NCBI GenBank assembly: GCA_030696345.1
Contig: JAUYSK010000027.1
Location: forward strand, 1 to 64,000
Origin: Azonexus sp.
GTDB lineage: Bacteria; Pseudomonadota; Gammaproteobacteria; Burkholderiales; Rhodocyclaceae
Reading direction: 5' to 3'
Length of the DNA: 64,000 bases
Both the position numbers and the translations under genes were made by a program. Below the pieces are notes generated by a model. That model searched no databases and was not told the DNA's origin. It saw only the letters and a program-made list of their open reading frames with translations. Shown here piece after piece: positions 10,588 through 18,728 of this stretch; the first letter of the stretch is position 1, and every line of letters begins with the position of its first letter.

Positions 10588-11910
10588 TTGGCTGCAAATC
10601 CCAATACCGTTGGAAAAGGTGGCAAATTCGGCGATCTGAAACGCCGTCTTTGGTTCCTGCTCGGTGCGCTGGTTGTTTATCGCGTCGGCGCCCACATCCC
10701 GGTTCCCGGGATTGATCCCAACGTTCTCGCTGATCTTTTCAACTCGCAGCAGGGCGGCATTCTGGGCATGTTTAACATGTTCTCCGGTGGCGCCTTGTCC
10801 CGATTTACAATTTTTGCATTGGGGATCATGCCGTATATTTCGGCCTCGATCATCATGCAACTCATGAGTGTTGCCAGTCCTCAGCTTGAAGCGATCAAGA
10901 AGGAAGGCGAAGCGGGTCGTCGCAAGATTACCCAATACACTCGCTACGGCACTCTCGTTCTGGCGCTGTTCCAGGGTATCGGCATCGCCATAGCGCTGGA
11001 GGCGCAGTCTGGCCTGGTCAACGACCCCGGCTTCATGTTCCGTCTGACGACCGTGTCGACGTTGGTGACTGGCACGATGTTCCTGATGTGGCTGGGAGAG
11101 CAGATCACCGAGCGTGGTTTGGGCAACGGCATCTCGATCATCATTTTCGCCGGTATTGCCGCGGGTCTGCCGAGCGCTATCGGTGGCTTGCTCGAACTGG
11201 TTCGAACCGGGGCAATGCACCCGCTGACTGCTCTGATTATTTGTCTGCTGGTTGTTCTCGTTACCGCCTTCGTAGTCTTCGTGGAACGTGGCCAACGCAA
11301 GATCCTGGTTAACTACGCCAAGCGCCAGGTTGGCAACAAGATTTATGGTGGGCAGAGCTCGCACCTGCCGCTCAAACTGAATATGTCCGGCGTTATTCCA
11401 CCCATTTTCGCTTCTTCGATCATCCTGTTTCCAGCGACCGTCGCTGGCTGGTTTGGCTCGGGTGAGTCGATGAGTTGGCTGAAGGACGTTGCCGGAACGT
11501 TGTCGCCGGGGCAGCCTATTTACGTCATGCTCTATGCTGCCGCAATTATATTTTTCTGCTTCTTCTACACTGCGCTGGTTTTTAATTCCAAGGAAACAGC
11601 TGATAACCTGAAGAAGAGTGGCGCTTTCGTACCAGGGATTCGTCCCGGTGAGCAGACCGCCCGCTACATTGACAAGATTTTGATGCGCCTTACATTGATT
11701 GGTGCCGGTTACATCACCATTGTCTGTTTGTTGCCTGAATTCCTGATTTTGAAGTGGAACGTGCCGTTCTACTTCGGTGGTACCTCATTGTTGATTATTG
11801 TGGTCGTGACCATGGACTTCATGTCTCAGGTTCAGGCTTACGTCATGTCGCACCAATATGAAAGTCTCTTGAAGAAAGCAAACTTCAAGGGGTCTCCTAT
11901 GATCAAATAA
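10588..11910 (+). CDS. secY: Preprotein translocase subunit SecY
   Basis: SecY (440 residues) is the channel subunit of the Sec translocon in the inner membrane. Ten hydrophobic segments are visible, with the plug region near [13 protein letters not shown] (residues 52-65) and cytoplasmic loops such as [17 protein letters not shown] used by SecA and ribosomes. The best start is a TTG at 10588, with AAGG eight bases upstream, giving [10 protein letters not shown]; no ATG or GTG fits the family N-terminus, so initiation may be deliberately weak. Confidence 0.97.
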   Translation: MAANPNTVGKGGKFGDLKRRLWFLLGALVVYRVGAHIPVPGIDPNVLADLFNSQQGGILGMFNMFSGGALSRFTIFALGIMPYISASIIMQLMSVASPQLEAIKKEGEAGRRKITQYTRYGTLVLALFQGIGIAIALEAQSGLVNDPGFMFRLTTVSTLVTGTMFLMWLGEQITERGLGNGISIIIFAGIAAGLPSAIGGLLELVRTGAMHPLTALIICLLVVLVTAFVVFVERGQRKILVNYAKRQVGNKIYGGQSSHLPLKLNMSGVIPPIFASSIILFPATVAGWFGSGESMSWLKDVAGTLSPGQPIYVMLYAAAIIFFCFFYTALVFNSKETADNLKKSGAFVPGIRPGEQTARYIDKILMRLTLIGAGYITIVCLLPEFLILKWNVPFYFGGTSLLIIVVVTMDFMSQVQAYVMSHQYESLLKKANFKGSPMIK

Positions 11911-11917
11911 ATCAGTC

Positions 11918-12136
11918 ATGGCCAAGGAAGATTACATTGAAATGCAGGGGGAGGTGGTTGAGAACCTCCCGAATGCGACCTTCAAGGTCAAGCTGGAAAA
12001 TGGGCACATTGTTCATGCATTTATCTCAGGCAAGATGCGTATGCATTACATCCGCATTCTCCCTGGAGACAAAGTTACGGTGCAATTAACGCCCTACGAT
12101 TTAACCAAGGCACGGATCGTTTTCCGGGCCAAGTAA
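11918..12136 (+). CDS. infA: Translation initiation factor IF-1
   Basis: IF-1 (72 residues) blocks the A site during initiation. It is a single OB-fold protein with the typical start [22 protein letters not shown] and the [24 protein letters not shown] core. Its location between secY and rpmJ is common in betaproteobacteria. It begins 7 nt after secY, so it probably shares the transcript. Confidence 0.97.
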   Translation: MAKEDYIEMQGEVVENLPNATFKVKLENGHIVHAFISGKMRMHYIRILPGDKVTVQLTPYDLTKARIVFRAK

Positions 12137-12211
12137 ATAGTTCTCTACGCAATAAACCGCAGGGCAAGGAAACACGGCTGCTTCCAAGCCCTCGCAGACG
12201 AGGAGTAAAAG

Positions 12212-12325
12212 ATGAAAGTTCAACCTTCAGTGAAGCGCGTTTGCCGCAATTGCAAAGTCATCCGTCGCAAGGGTGTTGTGCGCGTCATTTGCAAGGACCC
12301 GCGTCATAAGCAGCGTCAGGGTTAA
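12212..12325 (+). CDS. rpmJ: 50S ribosomal protein L36, zinc-binding form
   Basis: L36 is a 37-residue protein of the 50S subunit. The reading frame from the ATG at 12212 gives [20 protein letters not shown] and then [12 protein letters not shown] in outline, with zinc ligands Cys11, Cys14, Cys27 and His32 all present, so this is the zinc-containing version. GACGAGGAG lies 7 nt upstream as the ribosome binding site. It sits in its usual place between infA and rpsM. Confidence 0.96.
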   Translation: MKVQPSVKRVCRNCKVIRRKGVVRVICKDPRHKQRQG

Positions 12326-12376
12326 TCTCTTGGCGAGTCCGGCATTTGTTAATTTTCGAAATAGTGGAGTGATTCG

Positions 12377-12739
12377 ATGGCCCGTATTGCAGGGGTAAAC
12401 ATTCCGAACCATCAGCATGCAGAAATCGCGTTAACAGCGATTTATGGCATCGGCCGTACCCGCGCACAGAAAATCTGTGATGCAGCCGGCGTGGGTCGTA
12501 GCGTCAAAATGAAAGATCTGTCCGATACGGACATGGATCGTTTGCGTGATGAAGTGGGCAAGTTCACAGTTGAAGGTGATCTGCGCCGTGAAGTCACGAT
12601 GAATATCAAGCGTCTGATGGACCTTGGTTGCTACCGTGGCATGCGCCACCGCAAGGGCTTGCCTTGCCGTGGTCAGCGCACTCGTACCAATGCACGTACT
12701 CGCAAGGGTCCGCGCAAGGCCATCGCTGGCAAGAAGTAA
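12377..12739 (+). CDS. rpsM: 30S ribosomal protein S13
   Basis: S13 (120 residues) forms inter-subunit bridges in the head and contacts P-site tRNA through its basic tail ([19 protein letters not shown]). It starts [26 protein letters not shown], the family signature. It is the first gene of the classic alpha operon; ATAGTGGAG precedes the ATG. Confidence 0.98.
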   Translation: MARIAGVNIPNHQHAEIALTAIYGIGRTRAQKICDAAGVGRSVKMKDLSDTDMDRLRDEVGKFTVEGDLRREVTMNIKRLMDLGCYRGMRHRKGLPCRGQRTRTNARTRKGPRKAIAGKK

Positions 12740-12751
12740 CAGGGACAGAAC

Positions 12752-13141
12752 ATGGCTAAGACTGCTACCAAAGTTCGCAAAAAAGTTAAGAAGAACGTGG
12801 CCGAGGGCATTGCCCATATCCACGCCTCTTTCAACAACACCATCATCACCATTACCGACCGTCAGGGCAATGCGTTGTCCTGGGCTACGTCCGGTGGTGC
12901 CGGCTTCCGCGGTTCGCGCAAGTCGACTCCATTCGCCGCCCAGGTTGCTGCAGAAGCTGCAGGCAAGGCTGCTCAGGAATGTGGCGTCAAGAATGTTGAA
13001 GTCCGTATCAAGGGCCCCGGTCCTGGTCGCGAATCGTCTGTCCGTGCGCTCAACGCACTGGGCATGAAGATCACCTCCATTTCCGACGTGACGCCGGTGC
13101 CGCATAACGGCTGCCGTCCGCCCAAAAAGCGCCGCATCTAA
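12752..13141 (+). CDS. rpsK: 30S ribosomal protein S11
   Basis: S11 (129 residues) lies on the platform near the E site and the Shine-Dalgarno helix. The lysine-rich N-terminus leads into [23 protein letters not shown], and the C-terminus [17 protein letters not shown] is typical. It is 12 nt from rpsM and 12 nt from rpsD. Confidence 0.98.
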   Translation: MAKTATKVRKKVKKNVAEGIAHIHASFNNTIITITDRQGNALSWATSGGAGFRGSRKSTPFAAQVAAEAAGKAAQECGVKNVEVRIKGPGPGRESSVRALNALGMKITSISDVTPVPHNGCRPPKKRRI

Positions 13142-13153
13142 GGAGAAAGACAA

Positions 13154-13783
13154 GTGGCTCGTAATCTCGATCCGAAATGCCGTCAGTGCCGCCGTGAAGG
13201 CGAAAAGCTGTTCCTGAAGGGCGAAAAGTGTTTTACCGACAAGTGTGCTATCGAGCGTCGCTCGTACGCACCTGGCCAGCACGGTCAAAAGTCGGGTGCG
13301 CGTCTTTCTGACTACGGCGTGCATCTGCGCGCCAAGCAGAAGATTCGCCGCGTCTATGGCGTGCTCGAAGGCCAGTTCCGCAAGACGTTTGCCGAAGCTG
13401 ACCGCCGCAAGGGCCAGACGGGTGAAAACCTGCTGCAATTGCTGGAAGCCCGCCTTGACTCCGTTACTTACCGTATGGGTTTTGCCGCGTCACGCAGTGA
13501 ATCCCGCCAGGTTGTCCGCCACAACGGCATCCTGGTTAACGGCAAGCGCGTCAATATCCCTTCTTTCCTTGTCAAGCCGGGCGATGTTGTCCAGCTGACC
13601 GATCGCGCCCGTGCTTCCCTGCGTTGCAAGGCCGCCCTCGAAGCCGCTGAATCCCGCGGTTTCCCGGAATGGATCGCTGTCGATGTCAAGGAAGCCAAGG
13701 GTACGTTCAAGGCAATGCCGCAGCGCTCTGAGCTGCCGGCCACCCTGAACGAAGGCCTCGTCATCGAACTGTACTCGAAGTAA
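13154..13783 (+). CDS. rpsD: 30S ribosomal protein S4, zinc-finger form
   Basis: S4 (209 residues) nucleates 16S assembly and in E. coli represses the alpha operon. The start is GTG at 13154 behind AAGGAGA. The N-terminal domain has Cys9, Cys12, Cys26 and Cys31, a zinc-binding set that the E. coli protein lacks. The S4 RNA-binding domain (RLDSVTYRMGFAASRSESRQVV) follows near residues 98-120. Confidence 0.98.
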   Translation: MARNLDPKCRQCRREGEKLFLKGEKCFTDKCAIERRSYAPGQHGQKSGARLSDYGVHLRAKQKIRRVYGVLEGQFRKTFAEADRRKGQTGENLLQLLEARLDSVTYRMGFAASRSESRQVVRHNGILVNGKRVNIPSFLVKPGDVVQLTDRARASLRCKAALEAAESRGFPEWIAVDVKEAKGTFKAMPQRSELPATLNEGLVIELYSK

Positions 13784-13807
13784 GCACTGAGCAGAGGAAT
13801 TTAGCCC

Positions 13808-14782
13808 ATGCAAAGCAGTGGACTTCTGAAACCCCGCATCATTGATGTGCAGAGCGTTTCGCCCGTGCAAGCCAAGGTCGTCATGGAGCCGTTTGAACGC
13901 GGCTACGGACATACCCTTGGCAATGCACTGCGTCGCATTCTGCTTTCGTCCATGCCTGGTTTCGCGCCGACTGAAGTCGGCATCGAAGGGGTGCTCCATG
14001 AGTACTCCACCGTTGATGGTGTTCAGGAGGATGTAGTCGATATCCTTCTCAACCTCAAGGGTGTTGTTTTCAAGTTGCACGGCCGCGATGTCGTCAATCT
14101 GAATCTGGTCAAGGAAGGTGAGGGCCCCGTCCGTGCTGGCGATATCGAATTGCCGCATGACGTGGAAATCATCAATCCTGAACACGTGATTGCTCATCTC
14201 TCTCCCGGCGGCAAGCTGACGATGGAGATCAAGGTTGAAAAGGGACGCGGTTATGTGCCGGGTAACGTTCGCAACCTTGGCGATGCCAAGACCATCGGCA
14301 AACTGGTTCTGGACGCTTCGTTCAGCCCGATTCGCCGCGTGGCCTATACGGTTGAGAGTGCTCGCGTTGAACAGCGTACTGACCTTGACAAGTTGATTGT
14401 CGATATCGAAACCAACGGCGTCGTCGAGCCGGAAGAGGCCATCCGTTACGCCGCACGCGTACTGATGGAACAGCTCTCCGTCTTTGCTGATCTGGAAGGC
14501 ACGGCACCTGTTGCCGAGGCTTCCAAGCCGGCTCAGGTTGATCCGGTTCTTCTTCGTCCGGTTGATGATCTCGAACTGACGGTTCGTTCTGCGAACTGCC
14601 TGAAGGCCGAGAACATTTACTACATCGGCGATCTGATTCAGCGCACCGAGAACGAACTTCTCAAGACCCCGAACCTGGGTCGCAAGTCGCTGAACGAGAT
14701 CAAGGAAGTGTTGGCCGCTCGCGGCCTGACGCTCGGCATGAAACTGGAGAATTGGCCGCCCGCCGGTCTGGACAAGGTCTAA
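13808..14782 (+). CDS. rpoA: RNA polymerase subunit alpha
   Basis: RpoA (324 residues) dimerises through its N-terminal domain to scaffold RNA polymerase, and its C-terminal domain binds UP elements and activators. The NTD motif [20 protein letters not shown] lies near residues 33-52, and the CTD with [17 protein letters not shown] and [12 protein letters not shown] near residues 245-300 is complete. It is 24 nt after rpsD and 57 nt before rplQ. Confidence 0.98.
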   Translation: MQSSGLLKPRIIDVQSVSPVQAKVVMEPFERGYGHTLGNALRRILLSSMPGFAPTEVGIEGVLHEYSTVDGVQEDVVDILLNLKGVVFKLHGRDVVNLNLVKEGEGPVRAGDIELPHDVEIINPEHVIAHLSPGGKLTMEIKVEKGRGYVPGNVRNLGDAKTIGKLVLDASFSPIRRVAYTVESARVEQRTDLDKLIVDIETNGVVEPEEAIRYAARVLMEQLSVFADLEGTAPVAEASKPAQVDPVLLRPVDDLELTVRSANCLKAENIYYIGDLIQRTENELLKTPNLGRKSLNEIKEVLAARGLTLGMKLENWPPAGLDKV

Positions 14783-14839
14783 GGACCTTTTCAGAACGGG
14801 CAGTCAAGGGACGCCTGTAGAACATAGAAAGGATTAACC

Positions 14840-15241
14840 ATGCGTCACCGCAATGGACTTCGCAAACTGAACCGCACCAGCAGCCATCGCCTGGCGATGC
14901 TGCGCAACATGACTGTTTCCCTGCTCAAGCACGAGGCCATCAAGACCACCGTGCCGAAGGCAAAGGAATTGCGTCGTGTTGTTGAACCGATGATTACCCT
15001 CGGCAAGACCCCGACCTTGGCTAACAAGCGCCTGGCCTTTGACCGTCTGCGCGACCGTGACATCGTGGTCAAGCTCTTCGCTGAAATCGGCCCGCGTTAC
15101 GCAACCCGTCCGGGTGGCTACCTTCGTATTCTGAAGTGTGGCTTCCGTGATGGCGACAACGCACCGATGGCTTTCGTTGAATTGCTCGATCGTCCGGAGC
15201 CTACCGAGGCTGTGGAAGTTGACGAAGAGGCAGCTGCCTAA
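14840..15241 (+). CDS. rplQ: 50S ribosomal protein L17
   Basis: L17 (133 residues) binds near the tunnel exit. It starts [17 protein letters not shown] and contains [23 protein letters not shown] near residues 33-55. The last 17 residues are an acidic tail ([11 protein letters not shown]), common in betaproteobacteria. It closes the ribosomal superoperon and is followed 22 nt later by a strong terminator. Confidence 0.98.
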   Translation: MRHRNGLRKLNRTSSHRLAMLRNMTVSLLKHEAIKTTVPKAKELRRVVEPMITLGKTPTLANKRLAFDRLRDRDIVVKLFAEIGPRYATRPGGYLRILKCGFRDGDNAPMAFVELLDRPEPTEAVEVDEEAAA

Positions 15242-15263
15242 GCTTCGTCAGGTACATCAGTAG

Positions 15264-15291
15264 AAAGGCCGGGGATCCCCGGCCTTTTTTT
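15264..15291 (+). terminator. Intrinsic terminator of the ribosomal superoperon
   Basis: A 24-bp perfect palindrome (15264-15287, AAAGGCCGGGGA and its complement) folds into a GC-rich stem with a GATC loop and is followed by seven T residues ending at 15291. It lies directly after rplQ, facing the convergent sensory operon, and could also act in the other direction because A residues flank the 5' arm. Confidence 0.92.
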
Positions 15292-15325
15292 ATGAGCCTG
15301 AGGAGCATTTTTGGCTCCACAGGCA

Positions 15326-15338
15326 GTTGACCGCAGCA
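15326..15338 (+). repeat. Copy 1 of the dispersed 13-mer GTYNACCGCAGCA (GTTGACCGCAGCA)
   Basis: Intergenic copy between the rplQ terminator and the 3' end of the amino-acid binding protein gene. See the finding on the dispersed motif. Confidence 0.75.
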
Positions 15339-15347
15339 CTCGCCAAA

Positions 15348-16244
15348 TTACTCGAAAGCCTTGTCGTTCGGCGCCTTGTAGAGTTCCTTCATCTCATCCG
15401 ACAGCGGCATGCTCAGATTCAGGCCCTTCGGCGGGATCGGCGCCATGAACCACTTGGCGTAGATCTTTTCGGCTTCGCCGGAGGTCATGACTTTGGTCAG
15501 GGCAGCATCAACAACTTTCTTGAAGCCCGGGTCATCCTTGCGCACCATGCAGCCGTAGGCTTCCTTGGATTGGGGGGTACCGACCACGGCCCAGTCGCTG
15601 GCGCGCTTTGCTTTGGCCATTTCACCGAAAAGCAACGCATCGTCCATCATGAAGGCAACGGCACGGCCGGTTTCGAGGGTCAGGAAACTTTCGCCGTGGT
15701 CCTTGGCGGAGATGATGCTCATGCCCATTTTCTTGTCTTCGTTCATCTTGCGGATCAGACGTTCGGAGGTGGTGCCGGCGGTGGTGACGACGTTCTTGCC
15801 GGCGAGATCGGCGAAGTCCTTGATGCCGGAATCCCTTTTGGCCATCAGCCTGGTGCCGATAACGAAGATGGTGGTGGAGAAGGAGACTTGTTTCTGGCGT
15901 TCGAGGTTGTTGGTGGTGGAGCCGCACTCGATATCGACGGTGCCATTCTGGACCAGGGTGATACGGTTGGCCGAGGTGACGGGCATCAGCCGGGTGTCGA
16001 TCTTGGCGAGCTTGAGTTCGTTCTTGATGCTTTCGACGGTCTTGAGCAACAGCTCATGCGAGTAGCCGATGACTTGCTGTTTGTCATCGTAGTAGGAGAA
16101 GGGAATCGAGGATTCGCGGTGGCCGAGGGTGATAGTGCCGGTGTCCTTGATTTTCTTGAGCGTGGAGGACTCTTGCGCAACGGAAGGAGTGCTGGAAAAG
16201 GTGGCAGCAATGATGACGGCAGAAGCAAGTTTCATGAAGTGCAT
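15348..16244 (-). CDS. Periplasmic amino-acid-binding protein of the glutamate/aspartate type, without transporter partners
   Basis: This is a 298-residue solute-binding protein of family 3, most like glutamate/aspartate-binding GltI. It has a signal peptide (about residues 1-22), then the ligand-binding lobe with TLGHRESSIPFSYYD, followed by DIECGSTTNN and a cysteine pair (about residues 107 and 236). The start at 16244 is preferred because AGGAG lies seven bases upstream; the ATG at 16250 is only one base from it. No permease or ATPase gene is nearby; instead the gene follows the PP2C phosphatase gene by 22 nt in the same operon. It may therefore supply ligand sensing rather than uptake, which is inference. 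Confidence 0.9.
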   Translation of the reverse strand: MHFMKLASAVIIAATFSSTPSVAQESSTLKKIKDTGTITLGHRESSIPFSYYDDKQQVIGYSHELLLKTVESIKNELKLAKIDTRLMPVTSANRITLVQNGTVDIECGSTTNNLERQKQVSFSTTIFVIGTRLMAKRDSGIKDFADLAGKNVVTTAGTTSERLIRKMNEDKKMGMSIISAKDHGESFLTLETGRAVAFMMDDALLFGEMAKAKRASDWAVVGTPQSKEAYGCMVRKDDPGFKKVVDAALTKVMTSGEAEKIYAKWFMAPIPPKGLNLSMPLSDEMKELYKAPNDKAFE

Positions 16245-16266
16245 TGTCATTCTCCTTTGTTATCGT

Positions 16267-17808
16267 TCAAGGGCAATCAATAACCATCAGTGAGACATCG
16301 TCGGTGGCAATGCAACCATCAAGGTGAGCAAGCAAGGCTGCGTCGATCTGTTGGAACCGGTTTCCCGGTGAAGTGTTGGCAGCGGCTGCGGTAAGCCCTT
16401 GAGCATCGAACTGAACCCCATCTTTGTTGGTGGCTTCCAGCAAACCATCTGAACAAAGTATCAACTGCGCCTCCTTCTCCCAGGTGAACTGCACCGGCAC
16501 GCAATCGACGACGTCATTGTCGACGATACCCAGCGCCAGATTTTCCGAAGGAAAAACTCGGGTATTGCGCCCCCAACGGTCGAACATGAAGGCTTCTGGC
16601 GTGCCTCCGACCCAGATTTCACCAGTCATCTCTATTTCATCAAGGCAAAGCAGGGTGGCGGCGACGAAGCGTCCGACCGGCATTGATTCCTTCAGTTGCT
16701 GATTGAGTTCCTGCACGATTTCACGAACCGAACGATTCAGTTTTGTCATCCGGTAGAAAAGTGCCAAGACCGGTAAAACGCTGATCGCAGCGGTCAGTCC
16801 GTGGCCCGTTGCATCGGCCAGCAGCGCATAGAACCGGCCTTCTGGCGAGCGGGCAGCAGCGACGATGTCGCCGCTGAAACTTTCGGCCGGGATAACCTTG
16901 TAGTGCAGTCGATCATCTTTCAGGCCACGCCGGTGCAGCTGCTTTTCCATCAGGCGAATGGCGAGCTGCTGCTCGCTTTGCGTCTGGTCGTAATAAGCCT
17001 GAAGCAGCCGAGCGCTGTCGCGCAATTTTTGTTCGCTTTGTTTGCGTTCGGAAATGTCGCGGATGACACCAATGAACATGCGCTTGTTGTCGAGGGATAT
17101 CTCAGTGACACCCAGGGTTGCGGCGAAACTCTCGCCGCTACGTCGTTGTGCCTGGATTTCACGTTCCTGACCAATGACTTTGCTTGGAGCGCCACTTTGG
17201 TAATGGGCAAGGTGGCCATCGTGCTCACTCTTGTCCGGTTCCGGCATCAGCATGCTGACGTTCTGGCCGACCATCTCTGTTGCCGCCCAGCCGAAAACGC
17301 GTTCTGCCGAGCGGTTGACCGAAGCGATGATGCCGACTTCGTCCATCGTGACAATAGCGTCAATGACGTTGTCGGAAATGGCCTTCACCCGGTGCAACGC
17401 GTCGATTGATGTCTGCTGCATGGCCAGCGAACGCTGCATTGAGCGGAGTTTTGCTTCGAGAACGACAAAGTTGATTGGCTTGGTCAGGTAGTCGTCGGCA
17501 CCGGCATCCAGCCCTTCCACAAGGTTTTCGTCGCGGTTGAGGGCGGACAGGAAGATGATCGGCGTCCACCGCTCTCTGCTCTGCGCCTTGATCCGGCGGG
17601 AGGCTTCGAAGCCGTCCATCACCGGCATCATGATGTCGAGCAGTATCAGGTCGGGGGCATCGGACTCGAAGCGGTTAACGGCTTCAAGCCCATTTTCTGC
17701 AAGGATGACATCGTGCCCAAGTTTCTTCAGAAACACCTGCAGAATGTGCAGGTTGGTACGGTTGTCATCGACCGCCAATACCTTCATTTTGCTCATTTGT
17801 AGATTCAT
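16267..17808 (-). CDS. Response regulator with PAS domain and PP2C/SpoIIE-type serine phosphatase
   Basis: The 513-residue cytoplasmic protein has a receiver domain (about 8-125) with acceptor Asp58 in LILLDIMMP, a PAS domain (about 140-265, ending in GVIRDISERK), a short coiled linker and a SpoIIE/PP2C phosphatase domain (about 300-510) with SGDIVAAARSPEGRF, LLADATGHGLTAA and ILCSDGLLEATN metal-binding motifs. Such proteins dephosphorylate STAS-domain antagonists in partner-switching pathways. Its ATG overlaps the stop of the preceding gene as ATGA. No STAS protein is encoded in the window, so the target is unknown. Confidence 0.93.
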   Translation of the reverse strand: MNLQMSKMKVLAVDDNRTNLHILQVFLKKLGHDVILAENGLEAVNRFESDAPDLILLDIMMPVMDGFEASRRIKAQSRERWTPIIFLSALNRDENLVEGLDAGADDYLTKPINFVVLEAKLRSMQRSLAMQQTSIDALHRVKAISDNVIDAIVTMDEVGIIASVNRSAERVFGWAATEMVGQNVSMLMPEPDKSEHDGHLAHYQSGAPSKVIGQEREIQAQRRSGESFAATLGVTEISLDNKRMFIGVIRDISERKQSEQKLRDSARLLQAYYDQTQSEQQLAIRLMEKQLHRRGLKDDRLHYKVIPAESFSGDIVAAARSPEGRFYALLADATGHGLTAAISVLPVLALFYRMTKLNRSVREIVQELNQQLKESMPVGRFVAATLLCLDEIEMTGEIWVGGTPEAFMFDRWGRNTRVFPSENLALGIVDNDVVDCVPVQFTWEKEAQLILCSDGLLEATNKDGVQFDAQGLTAAAANTSPGNRFQQIDAALLAHLDGCIATDDVSLMVIDCP

Positions 17809-18728
17809 AATTGCTTGGTCGTGGAGGCGAGCTTGGCGCGGGAAATGGTGGCGACCGCGATGTTGCCGCAGCCTTCGTATTCGATGCTGGTGAAGCTCAG
17901 AATTCGAGCCAGCGCGATACCACGGCCGTTCGGGTCGAAAGCCCGTTGTGGATCAATTTCGAGAAATTTTCGCCAGTCAAAGCCTTTGCCCTGATCAATG
18001 ACTCGCAAGTGAATGCTGTCGGGCAAACGCTGGAAGCTGACCAGCACTTCCTTGTTGATATTTTCCGGCAAGGCACTGCGCCGCTCGATTTCGGCTTGCC
18101 AGGTATCCTCGCGCTTCAGTCGAGCCTTCTCGGCATAGGTCAGGCCCAGATTGCCGTGCTCGATACCATTGACCAGCAGTTCGGAAATGCCGATGACCGC
18201 GGTATCCGGCTCGGGGCAAGCCTGAGCAATGAAGGAAGCGAGCTTTCCTGCCTCGTCAACCGTATGAATCGAAAACTCGGCCTGTTTCAGGAAGTGCAAC
18301 GAGCTAATGTGCTGGTGGAGCTGCCGGCGTAGCGTGTCGCGTGCCTCGGCATCGGTCAGTGCAGCGTGGAGGATGGCCAGCAGATCTTCCTGGCTGTACG
18401 GCTTGGTCAGGTAATAGTAAGCCCCGGCTTCCAGCCCTTCGCGGATCTGGCTGGCTGAGTTGGCGGCGGTCTGCATGATGACCGGGATGCCGGCCAGACG
18501 TGGGTCGCCCTTGATCCGCTTGAGCAGGCCAATGCCATCCAGTCCGGGCATCATGCGGTCGAGAAGAATGGCACCGTACTCGTTGGCCGGATTCTGCAGC
18601 AGCGTCCAGGCCGACTCGCCATCCTCGGCAGTGTGTGGCGCCAACGCCGTTTCGCCGGAGAGAAATTCGAGCAAAATCTCCAGGTTGAGTGGCTCATCGT
18701 CTACAACCAGGATGCGGGATTCAATCAT
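17805..18728 (-). CDS. Receiver domain fused to an RsbW/SpoIIAB-like ATPase domain
   Basis: The 307-residue protein starts with a receiver domain (about 4-120) whose acceptor Asp57 lies in ILLDRMMPG. The C-terminal part (about 150-300) is a GHKL ATPase of the anti-sigma-kinase type, with an N-box-like ELLVNGIEHGNLG near residue 185 and VIDQGKGFDW and GRGIALARIL further on. The helix carrying a phospho-accepting His of sensor kinases is not evident. It probably acts as a regulated serine kinase or anti-sigma switch opposed by the PP2C protein encoded next. Its ATG lies 8 bp inside the upstream kinase gene. Confidence 0.88.
   Translation of the reverse strand: MIESRILVVDDEPLNLEILLEFLSGETALAPHTAEDGESAWTLLQNPANEYGAILLDRMMPGLDGIGLLKRIKGDPRLAGIPVIMQTAANSASQIREGLEAGAYYYLTKPYSQEDLLAILHAALTDAEARDTLRRQLHQHISSLHFLKQAEFSIHTVDEAGKLASFIAQACPEPDTAVIGISELLVNGIEHGNLGLTYAEKARLKREDTWQAEIERRSALPENINKEVLVSFQRLPDSIHLRVIDQGKGFDWRKFLEIDPQRAFDPNGRGIALARILSFTSIEYEGCGNIAVATISRAKLASTTKQL

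Noticed and set aside
15327..16283. A 318-codon plus-strand open frame opposite the amino-acid-binding protein
   Set aside because: The minus strand encodes a complete solute-binding protein with signal peptide and ribosome binding site; the plus frame has only low-complexity sequence.
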